Source: DASYRX01 sp035253645 (GTDB taxonomy: Bacteria; Gemmatimonadota; Gemmatimonadetes; Gemmatimonadales; Gemmatimonadaceae). From it: 13,539 nt of DNA. Below, piece by piece: positions 1 to 6,345 of this stretch. The notes below the pieces were generated by a model that was not told where the DNA came from, did not search any database, and saw only the letters and a program-made list of their open reading frames with translations. Location: positions 1-13,539 of the forward strand of contig DATFBW010000336.1 in NCBI GenBank assembly GCA_035253645.1, given 5' to 3'. The position numbers and the translations under genes were made by a program. Each line of letters starts with the position of its first letter. The stretch's first letter is position 1.

Positions 1-1517
1 CGGAACGCCGTCTCGAGATCCACCCGCTCTTCCGGAAACCAGCCGCCTTGCGGTTCACCGCCTAACGTTTGGCGCGTAACGGCCGCGTACATCCCGGTCA
101 GTGGGCTTGCCGTGTACCACGCTGCGTTCGTGCCCGGCCAATCGCTGCCGAACGAGAGTCGCACACCGGCGTTTTGCAGCGTTTTGAATGCATACGCCCA
201 GCGCGCGCGTTTCCCGATGCGCTGCTCCATCCAGCGCATGTCATCGATTGCATGATAGGGTTGCACCTCCGCGATGAGGCCGAGTCGCGCCATTCGCTGT
301 GCGACTTCGGGACCACGGATGACCTGCGTGTGGATTACGCGCCAGCGTCTTTCCTTGGAGCCGTTCGTGCGCATCACCGTTTCCATCATGGTGAGCAGCG
401 TGTCGATCGCGTGATCGCCGATCGCGTGGATCTGTGGCCAGTGCCCCGAGGAGTCGGCGCCGAACAACAATTTGAGCATGTTGCCGGCCGGCTCCATCAT
501 GGGCCGCCAGTCGCCCAGCTTCCCACTCGTTAGGTACGGCTCGTAGAACCGCGCCGAGGAGTTCCCCATGATCCCGTCCACGAATCCCTTGAGCCCGCCG
601 ACTTTGACCCAATCGTCGCCAAATCCGTGACGGATGCCGACCGCTCGCAGCTCGTCCCACTTGTCCAGCGTGGGCCGCGCGTAAATACGCACGGTGAGCT
701 CGCCGCGACGTTTGAGCTCCTGATAGACCTCGAACTGCTCCGGAGACGTGTTGTCGTGGATCGTCGTGACTCCGAGCTCGTTCAGGTGCTTCAATGCGAC
801 GCGCGACTCGATCAATCGTTGCTCGAGCGGCTTGGCCGGTACCAGGGCGCGCACTCGTTCCGCCGCGGCCGGCGTTAGGCGCCCGGTGGGCACGCCGCCT
901 TCACATTCGACACCATCCCACGCGCAGGTCGCACCGGCGAGGGTCAACGCGCGTTCGTTTGCGAGGTAGGTGCTTCGGTCCCACTTGCTCAGGAGCGCCG
1001 GGGAGTTTGGCGTGATCGAATCGATGAGCGCGCGGTGGGGCGAGAAGGCCGCCTTGGCGGGCGCCGGCGCGGCAGGGACGGCGCGCCCAGTAGCTCCCTG
1101 CGCCCAGCTCTCGTACGCCCCCCATTCCCCTCCCACGATCCACGCCCCGCGCGGGAGCCGGTCGCGCGCTTCGCGCACGCGCCTAACGAGCATCGCGGCG
1201 TCGGCCACGTCCAGCAAGTTGACTCCGGTGAGGAGTGCCCCGGCCTGCGCGAAGTGCGTGTGGTTGTCGATGAACCCAGGCGCCACGAACTTGCCGCCCA
1301 GATCACGCACGGTGGTCTTGGGGCCGCGCAGCGCGAGCACATCAGCGCGCGAGCCCACGGCCTGGATGCGTTCGCCCAGGATTGCGATCGCTTCCGCGCG
1401 CGGCCGCAGGGAATCCCCGGTCCATAGGCGCGCGTTGGTGAGAATGAGGTCGGCCTGTTGCGCGCCGAGTACTAGCGGCAGAGCGAGCGCAGCGCAGAAT
1501 GTTAGACGCAGGATCAT
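1..1517 (-). CDS. Amidohydrolase family 3 (YtcJ-like), exported, C-terminus cut by window edge
   Basis: Metal-dependent amidohydrolase of the YtcJ/NfdA-like group, which hydrolyses amide or related bonds; the substrate cannot be predicted. The frame is open for 505 codons from ATG 1517 to the left edge. Residues 1-19 form a Sec-type signal peptide ending LGA-Q, so the protein is probably periplasmic or surface-exposed. Family marks seen: the HTH metal motif in PGFIDNHTHF (H86, H88), KGFVDGIMGNSSA at 310-322, the HAIGDHA block at 364-370 and FGSDWPG at 457-462. Family members are usually about 550-580 residues, so roughly 50-70 residues lie outside. No Shine-Dalgarno is visible before ATG 1517, and the start codon overlaps the start of the divergent gene. 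Four copies of the CCTAACG/CGTTAGG heptamer lie inside. Family assignment is firm and substrate unknown. Confidence 0.93.
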   Translation of the reverse strand, partial: MILRLTFCAALALPLVLGAQQADLILTNARLWTGDSLRPRAEAIAILGERIQAVGSRADVLALRGPKTTVRDLGGKFVAPGFIDNHTHFAQAGALLTGVNLLDVADAAMLVRRVREARDRLPRGAWIVGGEWGAYESWAQGATGRAVPAAPAPAKAAFSPHRALIDSITPNSPALLSKWDRSTYLANERALTLAGATCAWDGVECEGGVPTGRLTPAAAERVRALVPAKPLEQRLIESRVALKHLNELGVTTIHDNTSPEQFEVYQELKRRGELTVRIYARPTLDKWDELRAVGIRHGFGDDWVKVGGLKGFVDGIMGNSSARFYEPYLTSGKLGDWRPMMEPAGNMLKLLFGADSSGHWPQIHAIGDHAIDTLLTMMETVMRTNGSKERRWRVIHTQVIRGPEVAQRMARLGLIAEVQPYHAIDDMRWMEQRIGKRARWAYAFKTLQNAGVRLSFGSDWPGTNAAWYTASPLTGMYAAVTRQTLGGEPQGGWFPEERVDLETAF

Positions 1518-2298
1518 GGATGCTGACCAGACGATGAGTCGTGGTAGCGTAGATCGGCGCTCTCGGTTGCGCCAGATGAGCGCACTTGTGTTCGCTGGCG
1601 TCCTGCCGGCGTTCCTGTCTGCACAGACGCGGACACGAACGCTCAGCGGAGTCGTCGCGGACTCTTCAGGTGCACGCCTGGCATACTCCAACGTCACCGT
1701 CAACAACAAGTCGCGGGTCGTCGCGGATGACTCGGGACGTTTTCAGCTGATGCTCGACAGCGGGCGCGTGGCGAGCCTAACGATTCGTCGTGTCGGTTAC
1801 GAAACGATCAAAATGCGGATCGCCCTCGCGCGAGACACGTCGGTTCAGATCACGCTCCCTTATGGCGCGAAGGCACCGCCACCAGAGCAGATCACCGAAG
1901 ACCGTCGCGTCGGTTCACTCGACCGCAACGGCTTCTATCGCCGCTTGGCGGAGCGTCACTCGGGAGGTGCCGGGCATTTTGTCACACCGGAGGAGATTGA
2001 GGAGCGGCGGCCGTATCGCGCGTCGCAAGTCCTGGAGGGCATTCCGGGGGTGCGCATGCGTGCTGGCCCCACAGGTGATTGGGCGGTGATGGGACTCAGT
2101 CGGTGTCCGATGACGGTCTACCTCGATCGGAGCCGGCTCAATTCGATGAGTACACGCGGTTATCCCGTCTTTATCGACGACGTTGTATCCGGGTCTGCGA
2201 TCGCTGGGATCGAAGTGTATGCCAGCGGAGTGAAGCCGCCGGCCGAGTTTCCGCCGCTCGAAGGGACATGCGGGGTGCTCCTAGTCTGGACGTACTGA
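1516..2298 (+). CDS. Exported carboxypeptidase-regulatory + TonB plug-like protein without barrel
   Basis: Small exported protein of 260 residues if it starts at ATG 1516. A basic N-terminus and hydrophobic stretch (residues 20-37, ending LSAQ) form a signal peptide. Residues about 42-115 are a carboxypeptidase-regulatory-like beta-sandwich (LSGVVADSSG, DDSGRFQL, RRVGYETI). Residues about 155-260 resemble the plug domain of TonB-dependent receptors (TPEEIEERRP, VLEGIPGVRMR, MTVYLD, GIEVY). No beta-barrel follows, since the stop comes right after VLLVWTY, so it is not a complete transporter. Two cysteines (C197, C252) could pair in the periplasm. Start uncertain: ATG 1516 has AGGA only 2 nt upstream, ATG 1534 and ATG 1576 lack a clear Shine-Dalgarno, and all three keep the signal peptide. 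The frame stays open back to 970, but that part is antisense to the amidohydrolase gene. Function unknown; the architecture recurs in Gemmatimonadota as recalled. Confidence 0.85.
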   Translation: MDADQTMSRGSVDRRSRLRQMSALVFAGVLPAFLSAQTRTRTLSGVVADSSGARLAYSNVTVNNKSRVVADDSGRFQLMLDSGRVASLTIRRVGYETIKMRIALARDTSVQITLPYGAKAPPPEQITEDRRVGSLDRNGFYRRLAERHSGGAGHFVTPEEIEERRPYRASQVLEGIPGVRMRAGPTGDWAVMGLSRCPMTVYLDRSRLNSMSTRGYPVFIDDVVSGSAIAGIEVYASGVKPPAEFPPLEGTCGVLLVWTY

Positions 2299-2325
2299 AG
2301 CGGCGACCTAACGAGTGCAATGGTG

Positions 2326-2460
2326 CAGCTGTGAGCTTTGAAACCAAAGCTGTGTGCTATCAGCTTTGAGGTTTAGAGCTGTGGATCACTGGAAGCTGGC
2401 TCAAAGCTGGAAAGCTGACGACCGAGAGCTCCAAGCTTTGGTTTCACAGCTCCCAGCTGA
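2326..2460. repeat. AGCT heptad repeat tract with 25-bp inverted repeat
   Basis: Twelve AGCT tetramers occur in 135 bp between the two plug genes. Left-side copies start at 2327, 2334, 2348 and 2362, all in one 7-bp phase; right-side copies start at 2413, 2427, 2434, 2448 and 2455, also in one 7-bp phase. The unit is close to AGCTGTG. Bases 2327-2351 and 2434-2458 form an inverted repeat matching at 23 of 25 positions around an 82-nt middle, and the left arm contains a perfect 7-bp hairpin (AGCTTTG-AAAC-CAAAGCT, 2334-2351). Base composition is more AT-rich than the flanking genes and no reading frame fits. It fills most of the 254-bp gap 2299-2552. It may be a short tandem repeat element or a structured RNA or DNA element; function unknown. 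Confidence 0.8.
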
Positions 2461-2543
2461 GGGGCCCATCGATAGGTCGAGTGGATGCGGGGTAGGAACA
2501 GGGTGCTTAGGCACGGGTAGCAGTTCGCACGACGTCTGGTCTC

Positions 2544-2547
2544 GAGG
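2544..2547 (+). promoter_or_regulatory. Shine-Dalgarno GAGG deciding the start at 2553
   Basis: GAGG lies 5 nt before ATG 2553. The in-frame GTG at 2547 overlaps this site, so ATG 2553 is the better start for the second plug protein. Confidence 0.7.
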
Positions 2548-2552
2548 TGTAT

Positions 2553-3263
2553 ATGCGGCATCTGCAGACCTTCTTTCTTGCCACGGCCCTCATCCCTGGC
2601 CTGGCATTCGCCCAGTCGATCTCTGGCACGCTCATCGTCGGCGAAGCGGGTATCCCTGCCCCGAATGCGCGGGTCTGGCTCACGACCACGCGCGGAGTAA
2701 TGGTCGACACAGCGCGAAGTGACGCCCAGGGCCGCTTCACGGTGCGTGCGGATCGTCCCGGCAGATATGTCCTCAACGTCCGACGTTTGGGCTACTTCCC
2801 CGAGACCACGGATCCGATCCGCCTCGAAGAGGGTGAGGTTCGCAACGATACCGTATACGTACTGAGTCCTCGCGTGATGAAACCGGTCGACGTGATCGTT
2901 CGACGCGAGGTGAGCAACCGCTTCGGCTTTGACATCAGGGCGCTCAGCAGCTCGCAGGTCATTACTCCTGAGGAAATCGACCGACACCGCATGATCGCTA
3001 CAGACCTTGCGGATCTTCTGCGTTGGAATTCTCCGGCAGGGCTGATGATCACGCGCACTCGCAACGGGGGGGCGTGTTATATGCTGCGGCGCCAAAGGTG
3101 CGCTCCTGTCTACGTGGACGGGATGCTTTGGGGCACCGACGCGTGGATCCCGGCGAGCGAGATCGAGTCGATCGTTGTCATTCCGAATTCCGAGGCGTTT
3201 ATCCGGTTCGGTTCGAGCAGCGGCGCAATCGCAGTCTTCACCAATATCTGGTCGGGCCGGTAG
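2553..3263 (+). CDS. Exported carboxypeptidase-regulatory + TonB plug-like protein without barrel (second)
   Basis: 236 residues from ATG 2553, chosen because GAGG sits 5 nt upstream. Residues 1-20 (MRHLQTFFLATALIPGLAFA) are a clear signal peptide with AFA-Q cleavage. Residues about 22-107 form a carboxypeptidase-regulatory-like domain (ISGTLIVGEAGIPAPNARV, DAQGRFTV, VRRLGYFP). Residues about 110-236 resemble a TonB-receptor plug (SSSQVITPEEIDRHR, DLADLLRWNSPAG, PVYVDGM, IESIVVIPNSEAFIRFG, GAIAVFT). As in the preceding gene, no beta-barrel follows. Cysteines at 175 and 183 could form a disulfide. Same domain order as the upstream protein but clearly diverged, so they are members of one family rather than a recent duplication. 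It may bind or scaffold at the outer membrane; function not known. A hairpin follows the stop. Confidence 0.88.
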   Translation: MRHLQTFFLATALIPGLAFAQSISGTLIVGEAGIPAPNARVWLTTTRGVMVDTARSDAQGRFTVRADRPGRYVLNVRRLGYFPETTDPIRLEEGEVRNDTVYVLSPRVMKPVDVIVRREVSNRFGFDIRALSSSQVITPEEIDRHRMIATDLADLLRWNSPAGLMITRTRNGGACYMLRRQRCAPVYVDGMLWGTDAWIPASEIESIVVIPNSEAFIRFGSSSGAIAVFTNIWSGR

Positions 3264-3294
3264 TCGCGTAGCGCCTAACGAGCCGCTTGTATCT

Positions 3295-3318
3295 GCTCTG
3301 AGCGAACGCGCTCGGAGC
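3295..3318 (+). terminator. 10-bp stem hairpin downstream of plug gene, no T-run
   Basis: GCTCTGAGCG and CGCTCGGAGC pair over 10 positions (one G-U in RNA) around the tetraloop AACG, 31 nt after the stop at 3263. A second, weaker inverted repeat TAAGAGC/GCTCTTA follows at 3354-3378. No U-tract follows either one, so intrinsic termination is only a guess. They could also be protein-binding sites or leader structure for the next gene. Confidence 0.4.
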
Positions 3319-3407
3319 GACCAGCTGCGCGCTGGCCATTCATGAGAGCGTGTTAAGAGCCGGTACCTAAAGCTCTTACCCTCAGAGCGGCGCGCTCGCA
3401 CCTTTGT

Positions 3408-3426
3408 TTACAGCTCACAGCTGACA
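3408..3426. repeat. Short AGCT heptad repeat copy upstream of the DUF1761 gene
   Basis: Two CACAGCT-like units start 7 bp apart (AGCT at 3414 and 3421), 25 nt before the start of the DUF1761 gene. The string CAGCTCACAGCTGA is shared with the tract at 3963-3976, so it belongs to the same repeat family. Confidence 0.6.
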
Positions 3427-3451
3427 CGTACACTCCGCCCAGGCTCTTCCC

Positions 3452-3868
3452 ATGCGCAATCGCCCTGTGTTGGCCGTGTTTGTCGCTGCCTTGATCCCGA
3501 TGGTGGTCGGCGCCATCTGGTATGCGCCCTTCCTGTTTGGACGTGCCTGGGAGCGGGCGCACGGATACGACGATCCGACGCGCATGGCGGCCCTGCAGGA
3601 GAACGTCACGCGCAACTATCTCGTGGCCTTCGTGACCTACCTTGTGATGGCGCTCGTGCTCCGATTCTTCCTGTATCGCCTGGCCGCGAGCGACGCGCGC
3701 TCCGCCCTGCAAATCGCGACCCTTTGCTGGCTTGGCTTCGTCGTCACCGTGAGCCTAACGAGCATCCTCTTCGCGCAGCAGCATCTGTCCCTTTGGGGGA
3801 TCGACGGGAGTTTTCAGTTCATCTATCTGAATCTCATGGCCCTGGTCCTCAGACCCAAAGCGGCGTAA
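3452..3868 (+). CDS. DUF1761 family membrane protein
   Basis: 138-residue integral membrane protein with about four helices (residues 5-26, 56-76, 85-107, 118-134). The N-terminal pattern VGAIWYAPFLFGRAWERAHG at 19-38 is the hallmark of DUF1761, and the length is usual for that family. The family function is unknown. It lies alone on its strand, flanked on both sides by AGCT heptad repeats, and converges on the aldo/keto reductase gene. Upstream Shine-Dalgarno is weak (AGG in CCCAGGCTC). One CCTAACG copy (3754-3760) encodes Leu-Thr in the third helix. Confidence 0.88.
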   Translation: MRNRPVLAVFVAALIPMVVGAIWYAPFLFGRAWERAHGYDDPTRMAALQENVTRNYLVAFVTYLVMALVLRFFLYRLAASDARSALQIATLCWLGFVVTVSLTSILFAQQHLSLWGIDGSFQFIYLNLMALVLRPKAA

Positions 3869-3910
3869 CACCTATCAGCCCGGTCTAAGGCTCACCTATC
3901 ATCCCCTTTT

Positions 3911-3980
3911 GTTCACTCACAGCTGGATAGCTCACAACTGTGAACTCACAGCTTTCGTTCCACAGCTCACAGCTGAGTAG
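3911..3980. repeat. AGCT/CTCACAG heptad repeat tract between convergent genes
   Basis: CACAGCT-type units with AGCT at 3922, 3930, 3951, 3964 and 3971; 3930 to 3951 (21 bp) and 3964 to 3971 (7 bp) keep the 7-bp period. It contains a small perfect hairpin TCACA-AC-TGTGA (3933-3944). Same family as the tract at 2326-2460, here mostly in the opposite orientation. No reading frame fits. It fills the space between the converging DUF1761 and aldo/keto reductase genes. Confidence 0.7.
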
Positions 3981-3986
3981 TTTTTT
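3945..3986 (+). terminator. Possible terminator of the DUF1761 gene
   Basis: ACTCA (3945-3949) can pair with TGAGT (3974-3978), and two bases later there is a run of six T (3981-3986), the only such run seen between the convergent genes. The stem is short and poorly GC-paired, so the call is tentative. Confidence 0.3.
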
Positions 3987-3991
3987 CCGCG

Positions 3992-4975
3992 TTAGGTGTG
4001 TCCGAGAACCGGGTGCGGCTTGTACGGCTGCTCGAGTCGCGCGCGTTCGTCTTCTGTCAGCTCGAGGTCGAGAGACCGCACTGCATCGTCGAGATGCTGC
4101 AACTTGCTCGCGCCGATGATAGGAGCCGTCACACCTGGACGCGACAGCAACCACGCCAACGCCACCTCCGCAGGCTTTACTCCTCGCGCTTGCGCAACCG
4201 CTACAACCGCCTCGGCGACATCATAGTCTTCATCGCGATAATACATCTCGTGCGCATACGTATCGCCGCGCTCACGCGGACTCGCCTCTCGACTTCCGCG
4301 CTTCCGCGACCCCGTGAGAAAACCGCGCGCAAGAGGACTCCAGGGCAATAACCCCACGCCCTCAGCGATACAGAACGGGTTCATCTCACGCTCTTCCTCA
4401 CGATACATGAGGTTGTAGTGATTCTGCATCGTGACGAACGGCGCCCATCCACGCTCCCGTTGCATGGCGCGCATGCGCGCGAATTGCCACGCGTGCATGC
4501 TCGACGCGCCGGCATAACGCGCCTTACCTGAACGTACCACATCATTCAGCGCTTCCACCGTTTCTTCGAGCGGCGTCTCGTAGTCGAAGCGGTGGATCTG
4601 ATACAGATCCACATACTCCACCTGCAGCCGTCGCAGCGAACCGTCAATGGACGCGAGGATGCGCTTGCGGGAAAGGCCTTTGTCGTTAGGCCCGTCGCCC
4701 ATCGGCAGCGCCACCTTGGTTGCGATGACGACGGACTCGCGCGCGACGTCCAACGCACGCAACGCCTTTCCCACAATCTCCTCGCTCACACCGCGCGAAT
4801 ACACGTCGGCTGTGTCGAAGAAGTTCACGCCGTGCGCGATTGCCTTCTCGAAGAACGGCATGCTTTCGCCTTCTTCGAGCACCCAATCGCGCCACTTCTT
4901 GGACCCGTACGTCATGGTCCCAAGACAGATGCGCGATACTCTGGTCCCGGTCGTCCCCAATCGCGTGTAGATCAT
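3992..4975 (-). CDS. Aldo/keto reductase
   Basis: 327-residue cytosolic NADPH-dependent oxidoreductase of the aldo/keto reductase TIM-barrel family, probably reducing an aldehyde or ketone; substrate unknown. The catalytic tetrad is visible: D54 and Y59 in NFFDTADVYS, K87 in VVIATK and H128 in YQIHRFD. C-terminal cofactor-binding elements are also present (GLLPWSPLARGFLTG at 208-222 and PIIGASKLQHLDDA at 285-298). It resembles the YajO/general stress protein 69-like branch. ATG 4975 lies 2 nt after the stop of the dipeptidase gene, so the two are co-transcribed and probably translationally coupled. The stop codon TAA is formed by the CCTAACG heptamer (3990-3996). Shine-Dalgarno is weak (AGG before the ATG). 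Confidence 0.95.
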   Translation of the reverse strand: MIYTRLGTTGTRVSRICLGTMTYGSKKWRDWVLEEGESMPFFEKAIAHGVNFFDTADVYSRGVSEEIVGKALRALDVARESVVIATKVALPMGDGPNDKGLSRKRILASIDGSLRRLQVEYVDLYQIHRFDYETPLEETVEALNDVVRSGKARYAGASSMHAWQFARMRAMQRERGWAPFVTMQNHYNLMYREEEREMNPFCIAEGVGLLPWSPLARGFLTGSRKRGSREASPRERGDTYAHEMYYRDEDYDVAEAVVAVAQARGVKPAEVALAWLLSRPGVTAPIIGASKLQHLDDAVRSLDLELTEDERARLEQPYKPHPVLGHT

Positions 4976-4977
4976 GC

Positions 4978-6156
4978 CTAGTTCGGCGGCAGGTTCGCGC
5001 GCAGAAAACGGATCGCGTGCTCACCCATGATACCACGCACGTCCGCATCACTAAAGCCGACGTCGCGCAGTGCCTGAGTCATCTGTACGAGCTGCGACCC
5101 GTCGAACGGGACCTTTGTCGCGCCGTCGAAGTCGGAGCCTAACGCTACGAACTGTACTCCAGCGACGTTCGCAACGTGACGTATCGCGCGCGCGGCCGAA
5201 GACGCGGTGACGTCGCAGATGGCGCCATCCCAGTACCCGATTCCAATGAGACCACCTTTGGCCGCGATCGCCCGGATCTGATCGTCCGTCAGGTTCCGCG
5301 GTCCGGCACACGTCGCCTGCACCCCGGTATGCGACACGACGATCGGCCGGGTCGCGATCCGCAGGACCTCGTCTATCCCCCTGGGCGCGAGGTGCGCGAC
5401 GTCGATGATGATCCGCAGAGCATCCATGCGCCGGACGACTTGCCGCCCGAGCTCCGTGAGGCCGCCCTTGGACACGCCATGCGCCGATGCGGCCACTGCG
5501 TTATCGAAGAAGTGCGTGAGACCCATCATCCGATAGCCGGCCGCAAAAAGGGAATCGACATTCGCCAGCTTCCCATCGAGCGCATGCAGCCCTTCGATCG
5601 CCAGCAGGCCGCCGACCAGGGTAGTAGCGGCGTTAGGCGCTGACACCAGAGCGTCCAGCTCAGCCGCGGATCTGATGACACGTAGTCGTCCGCCGGAACG
5701 CTGCGCCGCATCGCGCAACCTGGCCGCCTGGTGTAAAGCGCGCTGCGTGCGGCTCCGCCATGTCTTCATCGGCCAGCGCTGAAGTATCACGAGCAACGTG
5801 ATGTTGTCCGTGTCGCTCGTATTGCTCTCGTAATTGAGCCCGCGCGGAGACTGCGTGACCGCCGAGAAGACTTGGAGCGCGGTGCGTCCTTCTAATAGTC
5901 GCGGAACGTCGGTGTGGCCGTGACCGTAGCGCTCGAGAGGATCGCGGCTCCAGAGCAGGAGATCGTCGTGCAGATCCACGACGCGCAACGAGCTGTGGAG
6001 CGCGCGGGCCGCGTCGGAGACTGGGATCAGTTTGTCCGATAGCACCACATTCGTGCGCGCGTCAAAATAGCGCGGCACCGCGAGTGCCACGACGAGCACG
6101 ATAACCATCAAAACGGCGAGCCCGAGCGCCAGCTTGGAACGGAGCTTCATGGCCAT
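4978..6156 (-). CDS. Membrane-anchored M19 dipeptidase (renal dipeptidase family)
   Basis: 392-residue zinc dipeptidase of peptidase family M19, which cleaves dipeptides and in some members other small amide substrates. An N-terminal hydrophobic segment (residues 8-27) anchors or exports it. Metal ligands can be placed: H63 and D65 in VVDLHDDL, bridging E188 in LLAIEG, H255 in IIDVAHL and H276 in PIVVSHT. H255 and H276 are 21 residues apart, as recalled for H198/H219 of human renal dipeptidase. GSDFDG at 340-345 supplies the conserved aspartate. First gene of an operon with the aldo/keto reductase. Two near starts exist, ATG 6156 and ATG 6150; the longer was taken, and neither has a strong Shine-Dalgarno. 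A CGTTAGG copy lies 11 nt upstream. Confidence 0.95.
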   Translation of the reverse strand: MAMKLRSKLALGLAVLMVIVLVVALAVPRYFDARTNVVLSDKLIPVSDAARALHSSLRVVDLHDDLLLWSRDPLERYGHGHTDVPRLLEGRTALQVFSAVTQSPRGLNYESNTSDTDNITLLVILQRWPMKTWRSRTQRALHQAARLRDAAQRSGGRLRVIRSAAELDALVSAPNAATTLVGGLLAIEGLHALDGKLANVDSLFAAGYRMMGLTHFFDNAVAASAHGVSKGGLTELGRQVVRRMDALRIIIDVAHLAPRGIDEVLRIATRPIVVSHTGVQATCAGPRNLTDDQIRAIAAKGGLIGIGYWDGAICDVTASSAARAIRHVANVAGVQFVALGSDFDGATKVPFDGSQLVQMTQALRDVGFSDADVRGIMGEHAIRFLRANLPPN

Positions 6157-6219
6157 CGCTCAGTTCGCGTTAGGCCGGTGTCGGGCCAACGAGGGAGTCG
6201 TCAGACACATGGGCTGCCT

Positions 6220-6248
6220 ATGTAACGGCAAATTGCCGGGGCTGTCAA
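6220..6248 (-). promoter_or_regulatory. Candidate promoter of the dipeptidase operon with palindromic spacer
   Basis: Reading the minus strand, a perfect TTGACA (6248-6243) is followed after 17 nt by TTACAT (6225-6220), a poor -10; an 18-nt spacing gives TACATA. The spacer contains the palindrome CGGCAA-T-TTGCCG (6226-6238), the usual place for a repressor operator or MerR-type activator site. The predicted leader to ATG 6156 would be about 55-60 nt. The -35 and palindrome are seen directly; promoter function is inferred. Confidence 0.5.
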
Positions 6249-6337
6249 TTGCGCTTGACTGAGGTGCGTGTCCTGCGTAGCCATCCGATGGATGGTTTGC
6301 AAGGAACGAATGGCTCGACGAGCGTAGCGCCTAACGT

Positions 6338-6342
6338 GGAGG
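6338..6342 (+). promoter_or_regulatory. Shine-Dalgarno GGAGG before the transglutaminase-like gene
   Basis: GGAGG ends 3 nt before ATG 6346, a short spacing but the only good site nearby. It follows directly after a CCTAACG copy (6330-6336). The alternative start ATG 6406 has no Shine-Dalgarno. Confidence 0.55.
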
Positions 6343-6345
6343 GAT

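Noticed and set aside
970..1515. N-terminal extension of the plug protein to 442 residues
   Set aside because: This stretch is antisense to the amidohydrolase coding frame, its translation is low-complexity Arg/Ser/Ala, and the signal peptide lies at about 1576-1630.
2327..2458. CRISPR array
   Set aside because: The 7-bp units are too short and have no unique spacers, and no cas gene is present.
2373..3401. 342-codon open frame on the minus strand
   Set aside because: It is antisense to the second plug gene and longer only because of high GC. The translation is rich in Arg, Asp and His with no recognisable domain, and it runs through the repeat tract.
3870..3902. Direct repeat CACCTATCA (3870-3878 and 3894-3902)
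   Set aside because: Two 9-bp copies only, with no associated element or target-site pattern; may be chance.
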